A stretch of DNA of 64,000 nt from Capsicum annuum (lineage: Eukaryota; Streptophyta; Magnoliopsida; Solanales; Solanaceae). Positions within the stretch are counted from its first letter, which is position 1. Each line of letters begins with the position of its first letter. Made by a program: the position numbers and the translations under genes. Location of the stretch: NCBI RefSeq assembly GCF_002878395.1, contig NC_061121.1, positions 137,418,671-137,482,670 on the forward strand, in the 5' to 3' direction. Positions 1 to 10,859 of this stretch are shown piece after piece. Below the pieces are notes generated by a model, which was not told where the DNA came from, ran no database searches, and worked only from the letters and a program-made list of their open reading frames with translations.

Positions 1-69
1 AGAGTACTATGCTATACCCTCCAGACCATAGGGAGAGGCTTATGATGTTTTTATCATAGGTATTATCTC

Positions 70-440
70 TATTTATTTTAGATTTGCATTTGTGTTATTT
101 GATCCAGGATTAAATTTCTTCTATGTGTCTACATATTTTTCTTTGGGTTTTGATTCTTTTAGTGAGCCTATTTCCATGCCTATTTATGTTCTACCAAGTA
201 GGATATTTTTTAGTGGTGGATCGGTTTTACCGATCTTGTATTGTGACTTTTGTTGGGCATGTGACTTGGTTAAATTTGATTGTTTAGATATGGTTAATTT
301 CAATTTCATCTTGGGTTTGGATTGATTAGCTCCTTACTATGCTATCCTAGATTGTTATGCTAAGACTGTGACTTTAGCATTGCTGGGTGTGCCGAGGATA
401 GCTTAGAGGGGCGCGCTTTATTCAGGTTCTAAGAGGGTTA
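70..440 (+). pseudogene. Element A: retropepsin-like protease remnant
   Basis: This is the aspartic protease of a Ty3/gypsy polyprotein, which cleaves Gag-Pol in the virus-like particle. The frame opens with a degenerate active-site segment (LFDPG followed by FFYVS). It continues through a flap-like region and ends in the family motif DMVNFNFILGLD, where most relatives have ILGMDWL. A stop sits where that Trp should be (TGA at 323-325), and further stops follow near 405 and 450. The copy enters the window already truncated, because its gag and 5' LTR lie to the left. Neighbouring domains in order (RT, RNase H, integrase, LTR) confirm the assignment. It is certainly non-functional. Confidence 0.85.
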
Positions 441-1500
441 TATCTTAGGTTTAGGCTCATTGATTGGTTGAGGGGGGTGTTTGTCATACCTGGATCATAT
501 TTGTGATACTAGAGTTGCTTCTCCTCCTTTTTTGGATTTTTTTTGTGTTGTCCATGAGTTCATGGATGTGCTCCTTATGGGTATGCCTCTGGAGTTTGAT
601 ATTAATTTTGCCATTGATGTTGAGTCAGGCAACAAGCTCATTTATATTCCTCCATATAGAATGTCCCCAATCAAGTTGAAGGAATTAGAGGATCAGTTAC
701 AAGAGTTGTTGGATAAAGGATTTATCTGACATAGTACATCACCTTGGGATGTTCCCATCTTATTTGTGGAGAAGAAGGATAGATATATGCAGATGTGTCT
801 CGATTATCAGTTGTTAAACAAGGTAAAGGTTAAGAATAAGTATCCTTTCACACGTATTGATGAATTATTTGATCAACTTCAGGGTGTCACAGTGTTATCA
901 AAGGAGAGTATCACAAGTTAAGAATAAGAGCTTCAGATATACCAAAGATAGCTTTTTGGACAACATATGGTCATTATGAGTTCTTGGTCATGTCCTTTGG
1001 GTTGACCAATGCCCTAATTGTGTTCATGGTGTTGATGAACCAGGTGTTTAAAACATATCTAGACTTTTTTGTTATTGTATTTATAGATAATATCTCGGTA
1101 TTCCAAGAGTAAAGCTGACAATATCGAGCATTTGTGGATTGTGCTTTCGAGATTGAGGTAGGATAAGTTGTATGCAAAGTTTCCAAGTGTGAGTTTTGGT
1201 TATAGTTTGTTTTTTCTTTGTCATGTGGTGACTATAGAGGGTATTATGGTTGAACCATCCAAGATTGTAGTGGTTCGTAATTAGGCTAGACCTACTTTTC
1301 CCATCAAGATTTTAAGTTTTATTTGCTTGGTAGGTTATTATCGTCGTATTTTTGAGGGTTTTTCATCTATTGTAACTTTCTTGACTCAATTGACACAAAA
1401 GAAGATTTCCTTTTAGTGGTTTTATGCTTGTGAGGCAAGCTTCCAAAAGCTCGAGGATCTATTGAGTTCAACTCCTATCTTGACTTTATCTAAAGAAGTT
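440..1500 (+). pseudogene. Element A: reverse transcriptase remnant
   Basis: This is the reverse transcriptase domain that copies element RNA into DNA. Visible motifs in order: the linker PYRMSPIKLKELEDQLQELL (about 655-715), [10 protein letters not shown] (750-780), [17 protein letters not shown] (800-850), then a shifted frame with a degraded 'MSFGLTNAP' block (about 990-1015). The catalytic box is at 1080-1091 and reads FIDN instead of the usual FIDD, so a metal-binding Asp is lost. A further one-base shift follows at about 1100. Downstream come the thumb/connection motifs VGYYRRIFEGFSSI (about 1328-1370) and the conserved LTQLTQKK segment. At least three frame changes and many C-to-T stops make it a pseudogene. 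The lineage is Del/Tekay-like by inference only. Confidence 0.88.
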
Positions 1501-1870
1501 GTAGGTTTCATCCTCTTTTGTGATGCTTCAGGTATTGGGTTAGGTGTTTTGTTGATGCGGGAGGGTAAGGTGATTGTGCATGCTTCTCATTAGTTGAATC
1601 CCCATGAGAAGAATTACCCTAACCATGATTTGGAGTTGTGCTCAGTTTTTTTTGCTTTCAAATTATGGAGGCACTACTTGTACAGAGTCTGCAGTTAGAT
1701 TTTCTCTCATCATCATAGCCTTCAAAACTTCTTTACCCAGTGGAAACTTAATATGAGGCTGCATCATTGGCTTGAGTTGGTTAAGGATTTTGACTTGACT
1801 GATCTCTATCATTTGGGAAAGGCTAATAAGGTTTCAGATACCTTGAGCTGAAAGTCACTAGCATTGGTAG
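1500..1870 (+). pseudogene. Element A: RNase H remnant
   Basis: This is the RNase H domain, which removes the RNA strand during reverse transcription. It reads GFILFCDASGIGLGVLLM from about 1506, containing the first catalytic Asp of the DAS motif. HASH with a TAG in place of Gln, then NYPNHDLEL (about 1613-1635) and the RLHHWLELVKDFDL block follow. It lies directly after the RT thumb in the usual Ty3/gypsy order. In-frame stops show that it is dead. Confidence 0.85.
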
Positions 1871-1889
1871 CTTGGCGCATCTTTTAACC

Positions 1890-3467
1890 TAGGAGTGACC
1901 TTTGTCCTCAGAGGTTTAGTCTTTAGATGACAAGATAGTTAGGCTTGATATTTTGACAGCTGGGCGTGTTTTGAAATTTATGGAGGCTAGGCCTTCTTTG
2001 ATGGAGTAGATTCAAGTTTATCAGTTTGATAATTAGATTGTGTTAATTCGGGATAAGGTGTTGAGTGGTGAGGCTAAGAAAGTATTACATGATTTCGATG
2101 GTGGTTTAAGGATTGGAGAATAAGTTTGTGTGTTGAGAGAGGATGACTGGATTAGATTTATTTTTTAGGAGGCCCATTGTTCCATAAATTCCATCTATCT
2201 GCGAGTAACAAAGATGTATCCAGACTTTAGAAAACATTACTTTTGGGGTGGTATGAGGAAGGATGCAGTAGATTTGTAGCTTATTTAATTTGTTGCTAGC
2301 AGGTGAAGGTCGAGTATTTGAGACCTGATGGATTCCTTCAGATTTCACCATTCTTGAGTGGAAATAGGAATGGATCACTATGGACTTTAAGACCGGATTA
2401 CCTCACACTTCTCATCGTTCTGATAGTGTCTGGGTCATAATAGATTTATTGATCATTTCTATGCATTTCCTTCTGGTGTAGATCTCTTTTAGTGAAATAA
2501 GGCTGCCCCCCCATATCTACATTTTTGAGAGTGTACATTATTATGGTGTGCCGGTGACTATAATTTCAGATTGAGGTTTGGTGTTCACATCTCAATTTTG
2601 GAAGACTTTTTAAGTTGAGTTGGGTACACATGATGATCTTATCAAAACTTATCACCCTAGACTAATAGTTAATAATAGCGGGCTATCTAGGTTTTGGAAA
2701 ATATACCTCGCGCTTGTGTGATGGATTTTTGTGGCCAATGGGACCAGCATTTCGCATTAGTGGATTTTGCCTATAATAATAACTACCTTTCCGGTATCAA
2801 TATGGCTCTCTTTGAAGCTTTTTATTGCAGGAATTGTCACTCTCTAGCGGATTGATTTAAGGTTTCTAAGTTTAGACCTCGAGGTACGAACTTGCTTCAG
2901 GTGTCTTTGAATAGAGTGTGGATCATTTAGGATAGAATTCAAGTAGCTAAGAGTAGGCTGAAGTGTTATACAAACAATAAACATTATGCCTTGAGATTTG
3001 GTGTTGGTGATCATGTTTTTCTTCGTGTTCCGCCCATGAAATTTTTTATGACATTTGGAAAGAGGGTAAAGCTTAGCCTAGGTATATTGGACCATTTAAG
3101 ATTCTTTGGACTGTTGGTGATGTAGATTATGAGTTAGCTTTGATCCTAGACTTATTACCTATTCATCTAGTTTTTCATGTTTCCATGCTTCGTCATTATG
3201 TTCCGTATAAGACTTATATCATTCATTGGGAGTCGGTTTAAGTATATGAGAGGTTGTCTTTTGTTGAGGACCTGATCTCCATATTAGCTAGGGATATTAA
3301 ACTGTTAGCTCTAGATTTATTCATGTGGTTAGTAGAGGCATCGACCAATCGATAAGGCTACTTGGGAGGTCGAGTCTGCTATGCTAGTTCTTATCCCCTT
3401 CACTTTGTTAATTCAGGTATTTCTTCTCCTTAGTTTGAGGATGAACTATATTTTTACTAGTGGTTGA
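1890..3467 (+). pseudogene. Element A: integrase and C-terminal tail remnant
   Basis: This is the integrase, which would join element cDNA to the genome. A zinc-binding HHCC region lies around 2170-2330 (a degraded 'VTKMYPDFRK' run followed by Cys-Cys-Gln-Gln). The core begins near 2370 with ITMDFKTGLP, the first catalytic Asp region. The second Asp region is near 2560-2600 (TIISD, then a stop in place of Arg). The C-terminal part shows RYIGPFKILWTVGDVDYEL (about 3080-3130) and the HLVFHVSMLRHY block, typical of chromovirus integrase tails, then a weak chromodomain-like end (about 3250-3400). The 3' LTR follows 40-50 bp after the degraded end. It is riddled with stops. Confidence 0.85.
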
Positions 3468-6250
3468 TGTAACGACCTGAATTTTGATGAATTATGTTAA
3501 ATATGTGTTTCTGTGCGATTTAACTATTTTACCCCTCATCGTGGTTGTGTCGTGGTATTTCTAGGGTGTGGGGATGATTAGCATTGTTCTAAAAGCATTT
3601 TGGTGCCATTTATGTGATATTGTGATTTTTGGTGGCTTTGAGAGCCTTATAGTTGATTTCAATTTATATCTTTCTATACGTGCGACGGATAGAAGAAAAA
3701 AATACGTCAACACATCCGGAATATCAGTTTTAGACTGGTAAAATGGTTGGTGTGGTTTTATGGCTTTTAGATCTCATTTTGACCCTCGATTTGGAAAGTT
3801 GTTATTTTAGGTTTTGGGGGTAAACTTTGTGAAAACAATGTCTTTTTGAAAATTTGATAGTGCTATAGAGACCGGAGCATTGAATTTGATTGGGTCACAT
3901 AGTTCATTTGCATTCATAGGATTTCGAATGAATCTGGTGGGGCTCGTTGAGACTTGGAATGCTACAAGTCCCTAAGTAGTGCACCACTCATCTGGTACCC
4001 AGCGATCGCGATGCTCCTGTCGTGATCGCATTTGCGGCCTGCAAACATATGTCATGATTGCGACACTGATTTCGTGATTGTTATACCCTTGTCAGCCAGG
4101 TACCGCGATCACGATGCCTGGTCCGCAATTGCGATGCCTGGGTCATATACCTTCTTTCGTCAATTTTCACCATTTTTGAGACTTAGAGCTTAGAGTTTTT
4201 TGATTTTGGGTTGTTTATTCCAATTCTAAACTTGGGTAAGTTCCATAATACCTATTTCAATTATTTTCTTCAATCTTTATCAACTAATTCTTATTTTACA
4301 CTTGAATTAAGTATGGAATTTGGTTATTTTGGCTCGTAAGTCCTAAAAAGTTTTTTCACTGATTTAAATGTTGATTTCAAACCTTTTCTAATTGGGTGAG
4401 TTTCTAATTCCTTAATTATTATATTTTCCTAAATTTCATTTTCAAAACAATTTGATTCTTGATTTTTAAATGGATTTTGGGGAATTTACTAGGTAAAGTA
4501 TGAAAATGATTTTTCTTCATTTTGGACCTCATTTTTGACCAACTTTTACTTGGGTTTTAAGTTGTAGACTCCTAAAAATATGGAAAGCATGTTTGTGAAA
4601 CAGAGTTACGATTTTACCCTACTTTTGAAAAACCTATTTTGGGGGTACATTTTGACCTCGACTTAGAATTAGGAAATATGGGTATTGATGTCTTTTTTTT
4701 TTACGAGTAAATTCTATATTTTGATGTTTTTTTATTTCTGGTCCATTCGTGAGGAGTAAAATAGTGGACTGAAGGCTTTCCTTCTGATTTTCGGCATTCG
4801 AGATAGGTTATGAATTAACCTCTTTAAGACTAGGCTAGGTAGTTAATATTGATACAAAATGCATGTTAAGGGTTTGGGAACTAATCACAAAAAATGGATA
4901 TCTTATTCTTTTGTGCCCCTGTGGGGGCCTATATATGATGTATTTGGTGGCTTTGGGATATTATGTTCTATGTGTGACCATGTGGGGTCCTATGTGTTGT
5001 TGATAGCCTATATATATGAAAATAATGGTATCTTTTTAGATGAAAATCCTATTTTAGTATCAATTGGGTTTGTTGATGTGTTCATACTCTATTGGCATAT
5101 GATTCATGTTGGTTTTCAATGTTTGTTGGATATATTGAGCGGATATCTGGGCTCACATGTTGGTATATTGATGGGTTATTGGATATTCTCATGGTCGATA
5201 GGTTGTGACCATTGCATCATCATTTTCATGGCATCACACACATTGTTTCCTTGTTTGTTGTATACTTTATATACTTGTTATTGTTGTAAGTTGTAATTTA
5301 TTTGTGTTTTGTGTCATGTATGTGCTCTGGAAATACTAGAACTAATGGAAACACTATAATTGTTTGAAACACTAAAAATATTGAAAATACTTGTAAATTC
5401 TAGAAACACTGGAAACATCAGATTCTACAGACCTTCTCCGAGGGATGGGTCGGAGATGAGTCATGGATATTAAGTTGTATATGGGTCAACAAACCCCCTA
5501 TAGGTCCTATTTCTTGAAGCTTTAGCTTCATAAGTTTAGACACAAACTGTGTGACGGTGTCGTAGGTTGTGCGATGGTCTCAAAGGTTGTGCATTAACCT
5601 TGTACATTACATCATCATCATTATCATTATCATCGTCATTCTTATTGTATTTACTTCGTTATAATTGTGATGTGATTGTATATTCTGTTTGACTTGTTAC
5701 ATATCTATTGTTCTATCTTTCTTACTTGAACTTTATTCTCCTATAAATGTTGTTCTTTTTTCTTTGCTTATATGTGGTATAAATGTATACTTGTATTCCT
5801 TTCTGGAGTTTTGTTGTATAATATGTGGATACTATGGAACTGTTAGTGCAAGAGGTGTGGGCTACTGTTGTGGGATATTTTCTAGTTGCAGGTGGCGTGC
5901 CCTTGGTGTATATTTTTTATGCTTTATTTTCTACATTGCTTGGTCGGCCTATGATACCAACTGAGTACAAGTGGACCATACTCATTCCTAGTTCTCCCTT
6001 TCTGTGTAGGTCCTAGCTCAAGTGCGCCCAATGGTATTTATTCGGGCACTTTCAGAGTTATCCTAGGTAGCGGTTGTATTTTTATACGTCTCGAGTCCAC
6101 TTCTATCTTTTTGTATAGACTATGTCTTTACTAGTGTTCGGAGACAGAGTTGTTCCTATTAGATTTTCTTATGTATTTGATTCATGGATTGAATTACTAG
6201 TTCTTATACTTTGACACCGGGTTTTGGGAGTTTGAGAAAGTTATAACGGA
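3468..6250 (+). repeat. Element A: 3' LTR, about 2.75 kb
   Basis: The LTR starts TGTAACGACC right after the polyprotein tail. It is of the same family as the LTRs at 27769-30387, 54425-56212 and 61895-64000, as shown by the shared start, the shared GGGTGTGGGGATG box about 90-110 bp in, and the shared 'GACCATGTGGGG' boxes. It contains a block of GCGATCGC-like near-palindromes at 3988-4145 and an ATC/ATT trinucleotide tract at about 5610-5645. The normal TGACA end is missing. The sequence passes into a reverse-oriented LTR (element E) at about 6215-6255, so the last few tens of bases appear lost. ORFs inside it (for example 4859-5296) have no recognisable protein and I treat them as chance. Confidence 0.85.
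3988..4145. repeat. GCGATCGC-type near-palindrome block in LTR A
   Basis: About six short words, each 10-16 bp and nearly self-complementary, follow one another: AGCGATCGCGATG, GTCGTGATCGCATT, GTCATGATTGCGAC, TTTCGTGATTG, ACCGCGATCACGATG and TCCGCAATTGCGATG. They are separated by 5-20 bp spacers that often contain CCTGG or CCAGG. The block begins about 520 bp into the LTR. It sits before the 'GAGACTTAGAGCTTAGAG' region that may mark the transcript start (inference). Confidence 0.8.
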
Positions 6251-8280
6251 TTGGAAACCACTACCTTTTCCTAGCCTAACAGAACACACTACAACTAGCA
6301 CCTGATGAATTCCAAACATGTAACAAGATAAGCTGAGTTCCGAACATGTAATAAGATAGGCAACTCAAAAAACAATTAAATAATTTTCAACATATCCCAA
6401 TCCACAGTAATCCACAAAGACTCTACGAAAAAAATCGGATATAATCTATTAAGGGACATGCCCCCGATGAAATCCAAAGGAAACCATATGAATAGTCTAT
6501 GACATAAGAGAATAGAAAAACCACAAAATGAAGCTCTTACAAAGAATGGAAGCTCACCACTTCACTCAACTATTTACACCCCAAAATCATATCACCGAGC
6601 ACGAAAACTAAAAGTATATCCGTGTCCTGTATCGCGTGGGAATACATCATCCAGAGATGGTTAAAGGGTTGAGAGCTAGCTTGTAACTAAGGATAAGGAG
6701 ATAAAACATAGCCATTATTCCAAAAATAATTCAAAACCATTCCATATGCATATATACAAGCATGTGCATATATATGTAAATATAAGATGCTGGGAGAGGG
6801 AACACGACTTAGTATAAACTTTAAACCATTAGCCTGGATTGTGTAGGTCAACCGTCCTAATAATAACCCACTAACTACATGGGTCCAACTTTTACCCCCT
6901 GGTAGGTCCTCAGTGCCTACTAGCCGCACGAACTGAAGATATCATAGAAGGCCGGGGAATCCTAGTACCTAACGCCATCCATGATTCAGATATACATATA
7001 TTGTGACACAAGCACACAGTCATCTCAACCAACCCTCACCTCAACAAATATGAATTTCTAGTATGAGTCCCTCACGACCTCCACCTGCATGGCTAGCTTT
7101 ATAACCCTATTTAAGCCTAATTAAAACATTAATCACATAACCCATCCATTAGTTCAAGGAGTCAATCAGTAAGGAAGCATTAAGTGGTATCATCATACCG
7201 GCTATAGCTTGTAAAATTTCATTAAGCCATCACTTGGGGGAATGCTCGTACCCCTAGAATCCATTATTAAAATAATTTAGAGGAATTTTTGTACGCTACA
7301 AGGTTTCCAAGGTCATTATTATCCATGTATCCATTTATACAATGCATTAGTTTTAAGAAAGGTAGGCCAAGCTAAATGATTATTCAGATTCAAAAATCAT
7401 TTATTAAAATGGGTTGAGGTCCTCATTAATTTCAATACAAAAATCCAATTATTTGCAGGAATCATTTTACCCCTATTTCTATTTACAAATTTGAGGAATC
7501 CTTGTACACCTATTTCTTTAACCATTCCCATCCACCCCAATGAGTTTACAAATCATCAATTCAATGCATAATTAATCCATAATAATCATGGGAAAAGCAT
7601 TTACACAAATTACATCCAAAACGCTCAGCCCATCAATAAAAACCAACCATCAAAACCATGTGAACATTAAACCATAATGAAAACACAAGTTTAGACAGAG
7701 AGATACATGCCATAATCCCCATGAAATTTGAAGATGAAATGAACCTCCGAGACCTAGGTGACCAATTTCTTCCAACCCTAGCCTTGTCTTTGAATGGTGA
7801 ATTTGTGAGTGTGTGAGAGAGTGTCTGAGATTTATAAGTGTTAAAAATAGGGTCCCAATATGATTTAAGTTGTTGGTATTAAGTAGGAAAGAGGAAAATA
7901 TCCATAGTTCCCTTAATTAAAAGCTGAAAATTTGTTGTTAGTGACGGCAGGACTCCTTACGACTTGTAAGGACATACTGTGGATCATCACCATAGGTCGT
8001 AGTTGTACGGCAGTTAAAAGATCCTCTCTAGTGACTCTATAACTCACTCCACACGACTAGCCAAATGACCATAAAACTCGTAGGGTCCTAGTCGTAATCA
8101 AGACAGAACATTTAGGTAATTACACTGGTCACCTTATGATTGGTACATTATGACTCGTGAAATATCCTTACAGCTCATTGGGCACAGGTCGCATCCAAGG
8201 AAGAATCAAAGGAACTTTTCACTTGTTAGGCTATTGTTTGGCTCATAGTTTTTTAAAGGACAAAAATCTGGGGAGTTACG
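6251..8280 (-). repeat. Element E: truncated LTR (reverse orientation)
   Basis: This is a reverse-oriented LTR of the same family as the two LTRs of element D (17639-19707 and 24589-26712). Shared segments include the CAGAACACA..TACAACTAGCA run near its left end, the GGAATTC-CAAACAT motifs, and the AATCTGGGG..TTAC end at about 8262-8280. On its own strand it starts TGTAACTCCCCAG at 8280. Its 3' end (left) lacks roughly the first 60 bp seen in D and abuts LTR A. On the right it abuts pol sequence of element B at 8281, so it is probably a solo or truncated insertion into B. No target duplication can be tested, because the left flank is gone. A block of ACGACTCGT-like words lies at 7930-8190. 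Confidence 0.8.
7930..8190. repeat. ACGACTCGT-type word block in LTR E
   Basis: Repeated near-palindromic words built on TACGACTCGTA occur here, the best being CCTTACGACTTGTAAGG at about 7954. Others include GGTCGTAGTTGTACGG, CACACGACTAGCC, AACTCGTAGGG, CCTTATGATTGG and TATGACTCGTGA. The block starts about 90 bp into the LTR on the LTR's own strand. The same vocabulary fills the corresponding part of the D and F LTRs. Confidence 0.7.
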
Positions 8281-9371
8281 CGGATCCTTTAATTTCTTTA
8301 ACTCCTTCTGGGGACATCCTATAAAGAGGAATAGATATGGCCTTAGTTCTTTAATAGAAAAGTCAATATTTTGATTCGAAGGCATACAAGGAAAATCTAT
8401 AGAAAAAACATCAATAACTCCATAGACAATGCGGACAAAATCCAAAGGAGGTGGTGAATAAACACTAGTATCATGAATATATGCCAAATGAGACCAACAT
8501 CTCCTCCTTTCCAACTGAAGAGCCCATAGTATTTATATAAATCTCTTAGGACTTGAATGAAGCAAACTCTATGAAACTCCTTGGCACACTAGCAATGCTA
8601 AAGTCATAGTCTTAGCATAACAGTCTAAAATAACATGGTAGGGAGCTAACCAATCCATACCCTAGATGACATCAAAATTTGTAATATCTAGCATAATCAG
8701 ATCTACCCAATTCTCATGGACCGCAGAGGTCACAACATAAGATTGGTGTACCCAATCCACTACTAAAGAGTCCCGTATAGGGGTAGATACATGGATAGTA
8801 ATGGAAAGAGCCTCACTAATAAAATTAAACTCAAAAGAAAAATATACTGACACATAGGAGAAAGTTGGTCTTGGATCAATTAATGCAAATGTACATCTGA
8901 AATTAATGGGGATGATACATGTGATAACAACGCTAGAAGACTCTACCTTAGGTTTGGTGGGTACAACATAGAACTATCTACGTCCGCTAAAGAAATGAGT
9001 AGCCCCGCGACCACCACTATAGATACCACTACCAGTACCTCATGCACCTTTAGTACTACCTCTACCACCATTAGGGTCACCTCTCACTGTGGATATAGAA
9101 GTAGGCCTTAAAACATAATGGGAGAAATTTTTGGCCACATGGACCAACTCATCACACACATAGCAACCTTTGTGTCCCAATTCAATCTAAAAAGGTACAT
9201 CTAACCTAGAATGACCACCTTAAGATAACGCCCGACTAACTAAATTTTTTGAAATAAAAGACCTACTACCTGAACCCTATAAGGATTCATGCACTAGTCT
9301 ACTATGGTACCAATAGGAACCACTAAAATCTCTGCATCGAGAAGTGTGACCACTGAAATCACCCTGATGAC
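8281..9371 (-). pseudogene. Element B: C-terminal Gag, protease and pol start
   Basis: Read leftward from 9371 this is the middle of a Ty3/gypsy polyprotein. First comes a low-complexity Gag tail rich in Gly, Ser and Arg. A zinc knuckle CYVCDELVHVAKN follows at about 9145-9185, with the last Cys lost. The protease segment (about 8930-8620) has IDPRPTFSYVS, STPIRDSLVVDWVHQSYVV and LDITNFDVI. The protease-RT linker (8514-8290) ends in the CPQKELKKLKDP segment. It stops abruptly at 8281, where the LTR of element E begins. It stops at 9371, where element C begins, and the same Gag resumes at 17360. It carries several stops and is a dead, interrupted gene. Confidence 0.85.
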
Positions 9372-9545
9372 TGATAATGCTTAAATTACATGTCAACTGA
9401 AGTGCAAGACGATCATTGTCAATATATTTATCAAATTTTGGAGTCGGGGTCGAATCCATGAGAAGCAATATGAGTGGCGACTAAATTAGTTTGGAATGAT
9501 AGATTCTAGCTAGATTTCAATTCAATAGTACAAAAAGATAAAAAT

Positions 9546-9558
9546 GGGGGGGGGGGGG
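9546..9558. repeat. 13-G homopolymer in C 3' LTR
   Basis: The same point in the partner LTR (16025-16032) holds six G. This is length drift in a homopolymer. A G13 run could also form a four-stranded structure, but this is not testable here. Confidence 0.9.
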
Positions 9559-10534
9559 TTTGAAAGATATCACACTTAATATTTCTTTTTAGGATTTTTA
9601 GTATAAATTTAGGGCTACTAATAATTAGAGTCTAGAAAATTAGGCAGGGATCTAGGGATTATGCTTTCCTAGGGGTGGCATATGTATGAGCATACGCTAA
9701 CGTGATGCAAATTCAAATGTTGGTGATGTGGTAGGCTAGGGTAGAAATCCTAGAGGCTAGTTTGTCAAAAATCTTTTGAGTACCTAATGTGTGCTTCAAT
9801 CAAAACCACCTAAACCTAAAATTAGAAACCCTTATTTCTAGGATGGTGCCCAAAGTATAGTCAACTTCACAATCACCCTTATGTCTAAGATAATGAAAAT
9901 TAGTCAACCATGCTCATAAATTAACTATTATTGCCTTGGTTACCACACCCATCTTTCAAGGATGACGTGGGTTTCCAAAGTTCACTCAAACCCCTCTTTC
10001 GAGGATAGTTAGAGCTTTCAAAAGCTTAGGATTTTCATCCATCAAACCTATCTTGGTATTTGGAGATTTCACCCATAAATCCCAACCAATTTATTCAAGA
10101 AATAGTAGAATCAAACATCACAAACTAGTAAATGCTCAGATAAATCACATCTCATACATATTTACATCCTATTCTAGCATAATCCCAAGAGGAAAAACTA
10201 GCTACTCATAATATAAAAAAGTAAAGGTTCTACCCAAAATCTCCATTTATTTTATTTGAGAAAATCTAAGTTAATGTTATTTCAAACTATAAGATCAAAC
10301 AAATCATCAATGGGAGTTCCCTAATTCTTCACTTGGAAGTGACTCAAAAATATTATTCACTGAAAATTGATACAATATTTTCTTCTCAAAGAATGGAGGC
10401 TACAACTCTAGAACAATGTCTAAAAGTCGAGAAAGATGGAATGCATATATAATTATGGTTTGAATCTTTCTTTTGTAAAAGTTGGGATCTTCTACATGCA
10501 TATACATTTATACCATTGGGCTGTATTTTTCTGC

Positions 10535-10660
10535 AAGACCGCGATCGCATAGGCTTTGTCGCGACCACAATTAGCTCTTGCGACCATGGTAGGCTGGCCT
10601 TATAAGCTAACCATGATCACATTCCTAAGACCACGACTACAGTCTGCGGCCATGTCTGCT
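10535..10660. repeat. GCGATCGC-type word block in C 3' LTR
   Basis: Words include ACCGCGATCGCATAGG, TTGTCGCGACCACAATTAG, CTTGCGACCATGG, ACCATGATCACATTCC, ACCACGACTACAGTCTGCGG. The matching block in the other LTR is at 17030-17160 (GATCGCGATCGCATAGG and decayed copies). Confidence 0.75.
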
Positions 10661-10859
10661 CCAGGTCTTTAGTTACACTTTCTTGCTTCTTTTTTATCCT
10701 TTTTAGCTCTAATCTGTATCTTTCCATCTCAATAATAATGTGCCTACAAAATACGGATATTAGTGCATTTAATCACAATTATGTCTCATTTATTATTTCA
10801 AAACATGGTAATGTGATTTAATGTTGAGTCCAAATAAGTAGTAAAATCACAAATCATCA

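Larger units (their letters stand above)
9372..10859 (-). repeat. Element C: 3' LTR
   Basis: This LTR of about 1.49 kb begins (on its own strand, at 10859) TGATGATTTGTGATTTTAC and ends ..GCATTATCA at 9372, so the ends follow a TGAT...ATCA pattern. It aligns with 15852-17359 and, more distantly, with 46393-47847. It contains a 13-G run at 9546-9558, where the partner LTR has only six G, and a GCGATCGC-type word block at 10535-10660. Confidence 0.88.

Noticed and set aside
3988..4145. CRISPR-like array in the LTR word blocks
   Set aside because: Words are short, diverged and self-complementary, spacers are uneven, and the context is a plant LTR.
4859..5296. 145-codon ORF, hydrophobic
   Set aside because: It lies in the middle of LTR A. 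The homologous stretch in the other family LTRs is not open, and the composition is that of translated T-rich LTR sequence.
9546..9558. G13 run as a designed quadruplex element
   Set aside because: Partner LTR has six G. Simple homopolymer drift is sufficient.
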